Notes under the pieces: model-generated | What the model saw: the letters and a program-made list of their open reading frames with translations, nothing else | What the model was told of the DNA's origin: nothing | Databases searched by the model: none | From: Ruminococcus sp. JC304 | GTDB taxonomy: Bacteria; Bacillota; Clostridia; Lachnospirales; Lachnospiraceae | Direction: 5' to 3' | Length of the DNA: 52,396 nt | Assembly: GCA_000285855.2 (NCBI GenBank) | Contig: HE978651.1 | Coordinates: forward strand, 1,081,244-1,133,639 | Shown: positions 37,012-45,800 of the stretch, piece by piece | How the letters are laid out: each line of letters opens with the position of its first letter | How positions within the stretch are numbered: position 1 is the stretch's first letter | Made by a program: the position numbers and the translations under genes

Positions 37012-38333
37012 TTCTGTATCTGACTGATATCCTTTAACAGCTTGCATGCCGGGACGAAATCTGCCACAGGCATGGAGGAGCAGGAGAGAATCAGGGTAAT
37101 CTTACCGGGAGCCTCTCTCAGAAGCTGCAGGCGCAGACCATTGGTCTGTGCCTTTTTTTGAAGCTCCTGCCAGGTAAGAGTTGTGGACAGAGTCAGGGCC
37201 AGACTGGTACCTGCGGCTCCGGTCTGGATTTGGGCATCTTTCCCAAATACTTCCCGCACAGCACTGCGGAGTGCTTTCAGCTTTACAGAATACAGACGTT
37301 TCAGCTTACGGGTCTGTGCTGCCAGGTGACCATCCCGGATAAACTGGCAAAGAGCAATCTGTTCTGCCTTTGATGCTGTCTGATTATATTGTTCTGCCTT
37401 TTTTCTGTACAGTGCAGACAGCTCCGGAGGAAGGACCATAAAGCTGATACGGATGGAGGGCAGCAGAAGTCTGGAAAAGGTTCCCAGATACACCACATTC
37501 TGACCGCCTGCCAGACCAAAAAGAGAGGGGGTAGGCTTCTGCAGATACACAAATTCATTTTCAAAATCATCCTCAATGACCAGACTGCCATGTGCAGCAG
37601 AGTAATTCACCAGCTCCAGGCGTCTGGAAACAGGCATAATATCACCCCATTTTGTCATATGTGCAGGGGAAACATAAATAATATCGCAGTCCTTATTCCT
37701 GTAATCTATCTGAAATCCATAGTCATGAAATACAGTGCTTCCCTGTACAAAGGAAGGATTGGGAAAAGAAACAGTCTGACGTTGCTCAAGGAGCGGGCAG
37801 AGGATGTGCAAAAGGCTCTGGATACCTGCACCGATCACAATATCCTCCCCACTACACAGCACATTTCTGCGTTCTCTTACATAATCAGCAAGTGTATCTC
37901 TCAAATCTGCCTCTCCCTGAGGCTCTCCGTAGGACAGTAATCGTTCATCCTGGCGAAGGGCACTTTTGATATAACGTCTCCACAGGTCAAAACGGAAACT
38001 CTCCCGATCTACTCCTGAAGAAGCAAAATCAAACCTGCAGGGTGTCTGAGTCTGTTTCTCGGCTTTTCTGACAGATGTATGTTGTCTGTCAGCAATATCT
38101 GTCACATAATATCCGCTCTGGGCTTTGGAAATAATATAGCCCTCCGCAGCCAGCTGCAGATAGGCATTTTCAATGGTGGTGCGGCTCAGCTTCAGTTCCT
38201 GTGAACATTTTCGAAGGGAGGGCATCCTGCTTCCGGGCGGGAGCTTTTTCTCCATGATCAGCTCCCTGTAATAGTGGAACACCTCCAGATACAGGTGCTC
38301 CTTTTTTTTATTCTTATCTAAAATCAATTCCAT
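37008..38333 (-). CDS. MocR/PdxR-type GntR regulator with aminotransferase-like domain
   Basis: The 441-residue protein has a GntR winged helix (about 1-75: GSRMPSLRKCSQELKLSRTT, AEGYIISKAQSGYYV) and an aminotransferase fold-type I domain (about 100-440). In MocR proteins PLP is bound to Lys in a motif like GTFSK; here it reads GTFSRLLLPSIRISF with Arg288 (codon AGA, 37472-37470). The divergent pyridoxamine kinase suggests control of vitamin B6 salvage, as for PdxR. The start at 38333 follows GGAG; a longer form from 38360 lacks a ribosome site. Confidence 0.85.
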   Translation of the reverse strand: MELILDKNKKKEHLYLEVFHYYRELIMEKKLPPGSRMPSLRKCSQELKLSRTTIENAYLQLAAEGYIISKAQSGYYVTDIADRQHTSVRKAEKQTQTPCRFDFASSGVDRESFRFDLWRRYIKSALRQDERLLSYGEPQGEADLRDTLADYVRERRNVLCSGEDIVIGAGIQSLLHILCPLLEQRQTVSFPNPSFVQGSTVFHDYGFQIDYRNKDCDIIYVSPAHMTKWGDIMPVSRRLELVNYSAAHGSLVIEDDFENEFVYLQKPTPSLFGLAGGQNVVYLGTFSRLLLPSIRISFMVLPPELSALYRKKAEQYNQTASKAEQIALCQFIRDGHLAAQTRKLKRLYSVKLKALRSAVREVFGKDAQIQTGAAGTSLALTLSTTLTWQELQKKAQTNGLRLQLLREAPGKITLILSCSSMPVADFVPACKLLKDISQIQN

Positions 38334-38392
38334 AAAAAACTCCAATCTTTCCAGTATCAAACAAACTGACCCTTAAAAAAACATTAAATCTG

Positions 38393-38425
38393 GCTATATT
38401 CATATATCCACTGTGATGCTATATT
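38393..38425. promoter_or_regulatory. Candidate MocR operator (direct repeats)
   Basis: GCTATATT occurs at 38393-38400 and again at 38418-38425, in the same direction and 25 bp apart, within the 129-nt region between the divergent regulator and kinase genes. MocR regulators are known to bind spaced direct repeats. The second copy could also serve as the -10 of the kinase gene. Confidence 0.45.
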
Positions 38426-38462
38426 AATACAAAGCATAAAAGAAAGCAAGAGGAATAAAAAA

Positions 38463-39332
38463 TTGAAAAAAATTGCAGTAATTCATGACCTGTCCGGTTT
38501 GGGAAAATGCTCTCTTACAGCAGCGATTCCTGTAATTTCCGCCATGGGAGTCCAGGCTTGTCCGCTACCCACCGCAATATTGAGTAATCAGACAGGATAC
38601 GGATCTTATTTCTGGGATGATTATACAGACCGGATGGAGCTGATCATGGATGAGTGGAAAAAAATGGGATTTACACCGGATGGTGTTTATACAGGATTTC
38701 TGGGAGACGCCAGACAGGTGGATCTGATCCTGAAATTTGTAGATATGTTCTGCACAGAGGGAACACATATCCTGATCGATCCGGTTATGGGAGACAGAGG
38801 GGAAACATACAAAACCTATTCAGAGATTCTCTGTGAAAAAATGCGGACTCTGGTCAGAGAAGCTACAGTGATCACACCGAACCTGACAGAGGCACTTCTT
38901 CTTCTGTATGGAAAAGAAGGAATGAAAGAAAGGATGAAAGCACTTTCTGATATGGAAGAAACACAGCTGCTTAAGGAAATAGAAACATCTGGCAGAGAAC
39001 TGACTCAGCGTTTTGGACTGGAAGCAATTGTGATCACAGGAGTAGAGGTGTCCGGCAGTGACGGCAGAGCACGAATGGGAAATCTGGTTCTGGAGAAAGA
39101 AAAAGCGGACTGGTGTTTTTCTGTAAAAGAGGGCGGCAGTTATTCCGGAACAGGAGATCTTCTGGCATCTGTCCTGAGTGCAGGAATGGTGAGAGGAATC
39201 CCCATGAAAGCATGTGTGGAGAAGGCGGTTGAATTTCTGGGCGGAGCTATTCACGATGCAGTGGAAGAAGGTACTGATAGAAACGATGGAGTCTGTTTTG
39301 AAAAATATCTGGGGATACTGACACAGATATAA
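38463..39332 (+). CDS. Pyridoxamine/pyridoxal kinase
   Basis: The 289-residue ribokinase-fold enzyme phosphorylates B6 vitamers. It opens IAVIHDLSGLGKCSLTAAIP, typical of the pyridoxamine kinase branch in clostridia, and has IDPVMGDRGETYKTY, VITPNLTEA and the anion-hole region YSGTGDLLASVL with the catalytic Asp. Start is TTG, 8 nt after AAGAGGAA. The regulator upstream is divergent and an ECF S component follows after a repeat. Confidence 0.9.
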   Translation: MKKIAVIHDLSGLGKCSLTAAIPVISAMGVQACPLPTAILSNQTGYGSYFWDDYTDRMELIMDEWKKMGFTPDGVYTGFLGDARQVDLILKFVDMFCTEGTHILIDPVMGDRGETYKTYSEILCEKMRTLVREATVITPNLTEALLLLYGKEGMKERMKALSDMEETQLLKEIETSGRELTQRFGLEAIVITGVEVSGSDGRARMGNLVLEKEKADWCFSVKEGGSYSGTGDLLASVLSAGMVRGIPMKACVEKAVEFLGGAIHDAVEEGTDRNDGVCFEKYLGILTQI

Positions 39333-39344
39333 GACAGGAAATCA

Positions 39345-39507
39345 TAGTACATCGAAAATTAAGTTTCTGCTATATTGACGCAGGATGATTTCTTCATCTG
39401 CAAGGCGGAGGAATGAGGCGTAGCGGTGGCTACGGCGATTGACGACAACGCCGCAGATGAAAAATCAGACAAGTCAATATAGCAGTTACTTAATATTCGA
39501 TGTACTA
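39345..39507. repeat. MITE-like element, family D
   Basis: About 163 bp with 35-nt imperfect terminal inverted repeats (39345-39379 and 39473-39507), starting TAGTACATCGAAAAT and ending ATTCGATGTACTA. A second nested stem (TTCATCTGC with GCAGATGAA) makes nearly the whole element one long hairpin. No gene is inside. It fills most of the 227-nt gap between the kinase and the ECF gene. Confidence 0.7.
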
Positions 39508-39559
39508 GATACCAAATGCCGGACAGTTAAGTAAAATATATAACAGGAGGGACCATATT

Positions 39560-40096
39560 ATGTCTGAATTAACAGCAAAAGAAAACATTAAAACAGCCGA
39601 CACAGTGAAAAGGATCACAGCCACAGCGGTAATGGCAGCGTTGACTACTTTAATGACAGCTTATATCTTCCACATTCCGGTAGGAGTGAACGGAGGATAT
39701 GTACATCTGGGTGACACTATGATCTATCTGGCAGCAGCATTTCTGCCATTACCTTACGCATGTGCGGCAGGAGCGATCGGAGGTGGTTTGGCAGATCTTC
39801 TGACAGCACCTGTATGGGCGCCTGCAACCATAATCATTAAAATGCTGATCTGCCTTCCGTTTTCTTCTAAAGGAACAAAGCTGGTCACAAAGAGAAATGT
39901 AGTTGCATTATTCCTTGCATTCGCTATCTCAGCAACAGGATACTATATTGCAGAAGGAATTATGTTTGGATTTACAGCATCCTTCTTTACATCTATCAGC
40001 GGAAGTGTTGTACAGTCAGGGGGAAGTGCCATTATGTTTGTGATCATCGGTACTGCGCTTGATAAAATCGGATTTAAGACTAACATTGCAAAATAA
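39560..40096 (+). CDS. ECF transporter S component (probably a B6 vitamer)
   Basis: The 178-residue membrane protein has five to six helices and the S-component pattern: AVMAALTTLMTAYIFHIPVG, then GVNGGYVHLGDTMIYLAAAF and GGGLADLLTAP. It binds a vitamin and works with the shared EcfAAT module, which is not in the window. Adjacency to pyridoxamine kinase suggests pyridoxine or pyridoxamine as ligand; this is inference. AGGAGG lies 9 nt before the ATG. Confidence 0.85.
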   Translation: MSELTAKENIKTADTVKRITATAVMAALTTLMTAYIFHIPVGVNGGYVHLGDTMIYLAAAFLPLPYACAAGAIGGGLADLLTAPVWAPATIIIKMLICLPFSSKGTKLVTKRNVVALFLAFAISATGYYIAEGIMFGFTASFFTSISGSVVQSGGSAIMFVIIGTALDKIGFKTNIAK

Positions 40097-40135
40097 TACG
40101 AAAAATAACTGAAGTTAAAATGAGGAAAATATAAA

Positions 40136-40741
40136 ATGACAACAGATATCATATACAGATATAAAAACCAGGTATATTTTAACATTACCAATAAATGTCC
40201 ATGCAGATGCACTTTCTGCATCCGAAATACAGAGGATGCCATCGGTGAGGCATCCAATCTCTGGTTTGAACAGGAACCTGCATTGGAAGAGATTTACAAA
40301 GCCATTGATGAGTTTGATTTTTCAGACTGTAATGAAGTGGTTTTCTGCGGATACGGAGAACCGACCATGGCTCTCGAGAACCTTATAGCAGTAAGCAAAT
40401 ATATCAGGGAAAGATACCCATTCCGGATCAGGCTGAATACCAACGGCTTATCTGATCTGATCCACAAACGTTCTACTGCAAAAGAAATTTGTCAGGCTGT
40501 AGATAGTATATCCATCAGCCTGAATATGCCGGACGCAGCTTCCTACAATGAAGTAGTCCGTCCGGCATACGGCGAGAAGTCCTTTGACGCCATGCTGAAG
40601 TTTGCAAGAGACTGTAAGCAGTATATTGATGATGTACGCTTCACAGTTGTAGATGTGATCGGCGAGGAAAAAGTAGAGCAGAGTAAAATCCTAGCTGCTC
40701 AGAATGGGATTCCGTTAAGAGTGAGAAAATATTCACCGTGA
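40136..40741 (+). CDS. Radical SAM protein of the TatD-associated family
   Basis: The 201-residue protein is a short radical SAM enzyme. The cluster motif CX3CX2C is Cys21, Cys25 and Cys28 in NKCPCRCTFCIRN; further marks are CGYGEPTM (SAM-binding GEPT), RLNTNGLSDL and ISISLNMPDAASYN. It matches the small family usually found beside a TatD nuclease; no tatD is present here. Its reaction is not known. A GAGGAAAA site precedes the ATG. Two terminators follow. Confidence 0.85.
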   Translation: MTTDIIYRYKNQVYFNITNKCPCRCTFCIRNTEDAIGEASNLWFEQEPALEEIYKAIDEFDFSDCNEVVFCGYGEPTMALENLIAVSKYIRERYPFRIRLNTNGLSDLIHKRSTAKEICQAVDSISISLNMPDAASYNEVVRPAYGEKSFDAMLKFARDCKQYIDDVRFTVVDVIGEEKVEQSKILAAQNGIPLRVRKYSP

Positions 40742-40742
40742 T

Positions 40743-40768
40743 ACAGAATAGAAAGTTTCTGTTTTTTG
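40743..40768 (+). terminator. First terminator after the radical SAM gene
   Basis: ACAGAA pairs with TTCTGT and is followed by a T-run, directly after the stop. Confidence 0.55.
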
Positions 40769-40792
40769 CTTTTGAATTTGTCTGAAAACTAC

Positions 40793-40833
40793 AGCAGTCA
40801 TGCACCTTACCGTGCGTGGCTGCTTATTTTTTT
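40793..40833 (+). terminator. Second terminator after the radical SAM gene
   Basis: AGCAGTCATGCAC (40793-40805) pairs with GTGCGTGGCTGCT (40812-40824) with small mismatches and is followed by TATTTTTTT. Confidence 0.75.
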
Positions 40834-40834
40834 G

Positions 40835-40884
40835 CCGAATCAAGGAAGTTCCTTTCCACGAAGGCTGCAAAAGTAATAAGCAGT
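40835..40884 (+). repeat. Dispersed repeat family B, copy 3
   Basis: CCGAATCAAGGAAGT and, further on, GCAAAAGTAATAAGCAGT match the two halves of the 7295-7346 block with several changes. It lies just before the sdpR promoter. Confidence 0.55.
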
Positions 40885-40896
40885 AGGAGACCGCAC

Positions 40897-40925
40897 TTGA
40901 CATATGAAAGTTCTTATACTATATT
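40897..40925 (+). promoter_or_regulatory. Promoter of sdpR-sdpI
   Basis: TTGACA (40897-40902), 17 nt, TATATT (40920-40925), 27 nt before the sdpR start. Autoregulation through an overlapping operator is expected for this family. Confidence 0.65.
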
Positions 40926-40952
40926 ATATTTAATAATTAGGTTAAATGTTAA

Positions 40953-41258
40953 ATGAAAGGCTGTGATGAACTATTGGGATTACAGGATACATTGAAAGCA
41001 CTGGCAGATCCAATACGACGTGAGATTCTAAATTTGTTAAAGGGCGGACGGCTTTCAGCAGGAGAGATATGTGAACATTTTTCGGTGACGGGGGCGTCCA
41101 TATCCAGACATCTGGCAATATTAAAGGATGCTGAGCTGATCAGGAGCAAAAGGGAAGGAAAATTTATTTATTATGAACTAAATACTTCTGTATTGGAAGA
41201 TGTTATGTTGTGGATCACAGACTTAAAGGGGGTATCGAACCATGAAGGAAATGATTAA
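40953..41258 (+). CDS. sdpR: SdpR-type ArsR-family autorepressor
   Basis: A 101-residue winged-helix protein: LKALADPIRREILNLLKGGR, then the recognition region SAGEICEHFSVTGASISRHL and the wing EGKFIYYELNTSV. It lacks the Cys metal site of ArsR. In Bacillus SdpR represses itself and sdpI and is titrated by SdpI at the membrane. The gene overlaps sdpI by 17 nt. No strong ribosome site precedes the ATG at 40953. Confidence 0.88.
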   Translation: MKGCDELLGLQDTLKALADPIRREILNLLKGGRLSAGEICEHFSVTGASISRHLAILKDAELIRSKREGKFIYYELNTSVLEDVMLWITDLKGVSNHEGND

Positions 41259-42270
41259 AAAATATAAAGGTACATTGATCTGTTCTGTACTGGTAATGCT
41301 TGCAGGAATTTTGGTGGGTTTTACGATGGCGCAAAGCATATGGATAAACGTGTTTTTTGTAGTGACAGATTGTATAATGGTGATAATCATCTTTTATGAC
41401 AACAGGAACAGACAGCAGAGCAGCAAGGTTATAGGGATGGTCATATGGATAATACCTGTTACCACATTAATCTATAATGGTATGGCAAGACTGATCAGTA
41501 TGGATGCGGATAGTGAGAATTTGTTTATGGCAGTAATTTACTTTGGAACAGGATTACTGTTTATGATCATAGGAAATTATTTGCCGAAGGTGAAACAGAA
41601 TAACACTATAGGGATCAGGGTTGTATGGACACTGCAGGATGAAGAAAACTGGAGTGCAACTCATAGATTTAGTGGAAAATTATGGGTGGCATCAGGTGTC
41701 ATATGTATGCTTTGCGGTCTTTTTGGAGAAAGCATTGCTGCTTTGGTTTTGTACATTGTGAGCATTATGGCTGCTGCAATTGTCAGTATTCTTTATTCTT
41801 ATCTTTTTTATAAGAAAAAAACAGCAGCCGGAGAAAAATTAAAAATCCAGTATAACAAGAAGACAATCGTGATATATGTAATCGTATCAGTTTTTGTCAT
41901 AATATTTATTATATGGACTTTGTTCTGTGGTAGTATTGATATCAGTTTCCATGATAATGATTTTACTGTTGAGGCACAGGGATGGAGTGATTATACAGTG
42001 GATTATGGGCAGATTGACAGTATCTCATACAAAGAAAATTTATTTCAGAATGGGAATGATCGCAGAACAAATGGTATGGGAAACCTGAAGTATGGTATGG
42101 GAAATTTCAGAAATGATATTTATGGAGATTATATCCGCTATACCCATGCATCCTGCCATTCATATGTAGTTATGGATATAGGCGGAAAAATATTGGTGGT
42201 AAATGGCGCAGATGACTCAGAAACAAAGAGAATCTATGATACGCTCATAGAGAAATGTCAGATGAATTAG
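41242..42270 (+). CDS. sdpI: SdpI-family immunity/sensor membrane protein
   Basis: The 342-residue protein has two groups of membrane helices (about 10-115 and 145-230). The SdpI signature lies between them: NTIGIRVVWTLQDEENWSAT followed by HRFSGKLW. Bacillus SdpI protects against the SdpC toxin and sequesters SdpR. The C-terminal 100 residues (about 240-342) look like an added PH-like beta domain. No sdpA, sdpB or sdpC toxin gene is in the window. GGGGG lies 8 nt before the ATG. Confidence 0.85.
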   Translation: MKEMIKKYKGTLICSVLVMLAGILVGFTMAQSIWINVFFVVTDCIMVIIIFYDNRNRQQSSKVIGMVIWIIPVTTLIYNGMARLISMDADSENLFMAVIYFGTGLLFMIIGNYLPKVKQNNTIGIRVVWTLQDEENWSATHRFSGKLWVASGVICMLCGLFGESIAALVLYIVSIMAAAIVSILYSYLFYKKKTAAGEKLKIQYNKKTIVIYVIVSVFVIIFIIWTLFCGSIDISFHDNDFTVEAQGWSDYTVDYGQIDSISYKENLFQNGNDRRTNGMGNLKYGMGNFRNDIYGDYIRYTHASCHSYVVMDIGGKILVVNGADDSETKRIYDTLIEKCQMN

Positions 42271-42330
42271 TGTGTGTTTAATTATAAAAAAGACCTTTTT
42301 GTATGTATGGCTGGTGCTGTAAGAGTACAG

Positions 42331-42624
42331 TTACGATGCGTGACAGGGCTGCGCGGTCGCGGGAGCGTCCAGCTCTGTCATGGCGCGGCGCACCGCAAGC
42401 TGCTCCAGCGTCCTGCCAAGGTCCTTTTCGCCGGAAAACACGCTTGTCACGCGATAGAGGGTCTTGCCGATCCTGACCTCCTTATAAGAGGCGACCGGCT
42501 CTTTGGATGTTTTTGTTCGGTGTTGCGGTCGAATCCAAACGGAGAGCGGCGGGGAGCGGCAGCCCACGGCGAAGAAGTGCGGCGGCAAGCCGCAATAGCG
42601 ACACCTCCCGTACTCTTTTGTCAT
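42331..42624 (-). CDS. TnpW-like transposon-encoded protein
   Basis: The 97-residue product has a central segment, SYKEVRIGKTLYRVTSVF, followed by a helical LGRTLEQLAVRRAM, which fits the small TnpW family carried by Tn4451-like elements. The first 35 residues (CRYCGLPPHFFAVGC) are unlike TnpW and could be a zinc-binding piece or the result of a frame change. AAAGGAAA lies about 8 nt before the ATG. TnpV lies at the other end of the island. Confidence 0.5.
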   Translation of the reverse strand: MTKEYGRCRYCGLPPHFFAVGCRSPPLSVWIRPQHRTKTSKEPVASYKEVRIGKTLYRVTSVFSGEKDLGRTLEQLAVRRAMTELDAPATAQPCHAS

Positions 42625-42664
42625 AGACTGATTTCCTTTCTGCTCAAATCGGATAGAAATGGCG

Positions 42665-42696
42665 AAAGGCGGTTGTTCAAAAGAGCAACCGCCTTT
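42665..42696. terminator. Hairpin between the surface-protein gene and the TnpW-like gene
   Basis: AAAGGCGGTTG (42665-42675) pairs perfectly with CAACCGCCTTT (42686-42696). It is a second possible terminator behind the one at 42714-42745. Confidence 0.55.
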
Positions 42697-42713
42697 CCTG
42701 ACGAATGAAACCG

Positions 42714-42745
42714 AAAAGGGGCGCGGGGCTATTTGCCCGCGCCCC
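42714..42745 (-). terminator. Terminator of the SLH surface-protein gene
   Basis: On the minus strand GGGGCGCGGGC pairs with GCCCCGCGCCCC and is followed by TTTT. It lies beyond the in-frame extension that ends at 42761, not directly after the TAA at 42872, as expected if the gene once ran to 42761. Confidence 0.8.
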
Positions 42746-42760
42746 TAAAGGTGAGCCTGT

Positions 42761-42871
42761 TTACTTTTCGATGATTTGCAACGCTTCTTCCTCACGCCGC
42801 CGCCTGATCTGCCATGTGGTCAGCGCAAGGCATCCGGCAAGAGATGTACAGAGGGAGATCCCCCACAAGCC
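42761..42871 (-). pseudogene. Untranslated remainder of the cell-wall sorting signal
   Basis: Directly after the TAA of the surface-protein gene, and in the same frame, 36 more codons read GLWGISLCTSLAGCLALTTW, then a basic tail QIRRRREEEALQ, and a TAA at 42761-42763. This is exactly a membrane segment plus charged tail, the missing part of an LPXTG-type sorting signal whose IPKTGD lies just before the stop. Confidence 0.75.
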
Positions 42872-45800
42872 TTACACGCTGCTGTCGCCGGTCTTTGGGA
42901 TTTGCAGCCGCTTCGGGTCAATCCAGCCCATCAGACCGCCGGGAGCCTTGCCCTGCACCAGCTTATACTTCTCAATGAAGCGGTGGAGCATGGCGGCGAT
43001 CTCAGCGCGGGTCGCCGTGCCCTGCGGGTCAAGCAGATTGCCGGATTTTCCCTTCACAAGGCCGCTGCCGACCGCCCATTGCATCGCCGTCTTTGCGTAA
43101 TCCGTGATCTTGTCCGCGTCCTTGAACTTGTCCAGATCTCCCTTGACGGTCAGATCGTAGCCCTTGTAGTCTGCGTAGCGGTAGAAGATGGCTGCAAGCT
43201 GTTCGCGGGTGATGGGATCGTCCGGACCAAACTTGTCTTTGCCGTAGCCCGCGAAAATGCCGTTCTCCGCCGTCCATGTGATCGCGTCAGCGTACCACTT
43301 TCCGGCCTCCACATCGGTAAAGCTGTTTTTGCCCTTCGGTACGGGGCTGCCCTCCATGCGCCAGAGAATGGTCGCCATCATGCCGCGCATCACCGTCCCA
43401 TGCGGACTGAACAGGGTCTTGCTCGTACCGAGCATCAATCCGTTTTCGTAGACGAACATCACATCGCCGTAGAACCAGTCCTTTTCAGAAATATCGGTAA
43501 AGGGATTCACGTCTGTGCCCGGATTTTCGTCCACGCGCCAGCCTGCATACACGGTCATATCCTTCGTCAGATAAACACCGGAAACCTTGTTCGTCAGGCT
43601 GCGTTCGCTGTACCAGCCGATAAAGGCATGTCCACGCCAGGTCGGGACGTACTTTGTCAGGTCAATGTAGGTATTGTACGTTCCCTGCACGCTGGGAATA
43701 TCACTGCCGCCGCCTGTTTCAAAGCGCAGCGTGTAGTAGGTGACGGGTGGATTGTAGCCGCCGCCACCGCCGCCGGTGTAGGTCCAGTGGGCGTAGACGG
43801 TGGCATTTGCATGGAATACGGTATCCGTCGTGATCTTTGTTCCGCCGCTCTTTTCGGTGTACCAGCCGTAGAAGCTGTAACTGCCGCTTCGGGAGGCGCT
43901 GGGCAGAGAGGTCAGCTTCCGATCGGTGGTGGTCATGCTGCCGACAGAGGGCGTACCGCCGTTGCCGTCAAAGGTGACGATGAACTCGGTGGGAGCAGGA
44001 GGTGCGTCCTCCTCGAAGATGGCCTTGATCTCCACATTGGTGTCCGGCATGATGAACTTATTGTCCTTGATGGTCATGTCGCCGCTCATGACCTGCCACT
44101 CCTTGAAGTGGTAGCCGATTTGGGGCGTAGCGGTCAGGGTGATTTCCGTGCCGGCCGCAGCCTTTGCATAAGAGGCGGAAGCTGTGCCGTTTTCATCCGT
44201 TTTCACGGTGATGGTGAACTCGGTGGGAGCAGGAGGTGCGTCCTCCTCGAAGATGGCCTTGATCTCCACATTGGTGTCCGGCATGAGGAACTTGTCGTCT
44301 TTGATGGTCACGCCGCCGTTGATGACCTGCCACTCCTTAAAGTGGTAGCCGGTGTTGGGCGTAGCGGTCAGGATGATCTCTGTGCCGACAATAGCTTTTG
44401 CATAAGAGGCGGAAGCCGTGCCGTTTTCATCCGTTTTCACGGTGATGGTGAACTCGGTGGGAGCAGGAGATGCGTCCTTCTCAAAAATTGCCTTGATCTC
44501 CACATTGGTGTCCGGCATGAGGAACTTGTCGTCTTTGATGGTCACGCCGCCGTTGATGACCTGCCACTCCTTAAAGTGGTAGCCGGTGTTGGGCGTAGCG
44601 GTCAGGATGATCTCTGTGCCGACAATAGCTTTTGCATAAGAGGCGGAAGCTGTGCCGTTTCCGTCATTACTGACGGTGACGGTGTAGGTGGTGGGGGTAA
44701 TAACGCTGTTTTCCCACAGCGCCTTGATTTCGGTATCCACGAGCACGGTGTAGGAATCTCCCACCTTGTACTCCGTGCCGCCGATTTCCCAAGCCTTGAA
44801 CTCCTGATCGGCGGGAGCAGTGAAGCCGCAGGCGGGCAGGATGTAAATTGTCCCTGCATTGACGGTCACGGAATCCATGCTGCCGCTGCCGCCGCTTGCG
44901 TTGAAGGTGATCGTACAATCCGCAAGCGGCGTACCCTCACCCACTGTGACCTCCGCATCGGGGCTGGCAAAGTGGTTGTGATCCTCCGCATAGCGGACGA
45001 AATAATTGCCGGCAGGCAGGTTTTCAATCTCGATACCGGTGCAGGTGGTGTAGATAGTCTCGCTCTCCGCACGGTATTCCATCGTTGCATCCACGCCGGT
45101 GATCTTGCCGTCGCTGCCGCCCTCGGTAGTGGGCGCGACACCGATCAAGCCGTTAGGCGCTTCCTGCGTGGCTTTGCCGATGCTCCACGCTGCGGTCACG
45201 GCCCCAGTGCTGCCGTCCGCCCATCTGCCGGTCTTGGATGTGACGCGAACGGTGTAATCGCCTGCGTCTGTGGCGGTGTTGCCTGCGATGTCCATTGTGG
45301 CGGGATTATAACCGCTCACGGTTGCGGTATGCTCGGAGCCATTGTAGGTGTAGGCTCCGGTGACGCTGATGCTGGGCTTGCCGGGATCGGTGGGTGCAGG
45401 CGGCGCGTCCTTCTCGAAGACAGCTTTGACCTCCACATTGCTGTCCGGCATGAGGAACTTATTGTTCTCGATGGCCACGCCGCCGCTGATGACTTGCCAC
45501 TCCTTGAAGTGGTAGCCCTTTTTGGGCATGGCGGTCAGGGTGATCTCCGTACCAGCCACGGCCAATAAGGGAGATGCGAAAGCTATTCCGTTGCCGTCCG
45601 TTTTCACGGTGACGGTATGCTTGGTGGGTGCAAAAGGTGAATCCTCCTCGAAGATAGCTTTGATCGCCACATTGCTGTCCGGCATGGTGAACTTGTTGTT
45701 GGCGATTACAAGTCCTGCCGGAGATTCGACCTGCCACTCCTTGAAGTGATAGCCGGTGTTTGGCGTAGCAGTCAGGGTGATTTCTGTGCCGGCCGCAGTC

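Noticed and set aside
42776-45568. Plus-strand open frame of 930 codons
   Set aside because: It is antisense to the surface-protein gene, whose signal peptide, ribosome site, SLH domains and terminator define the coding strand. High GC and tandem repeats keep the opposite frame open; its internal repeats mirror those of the real gene.
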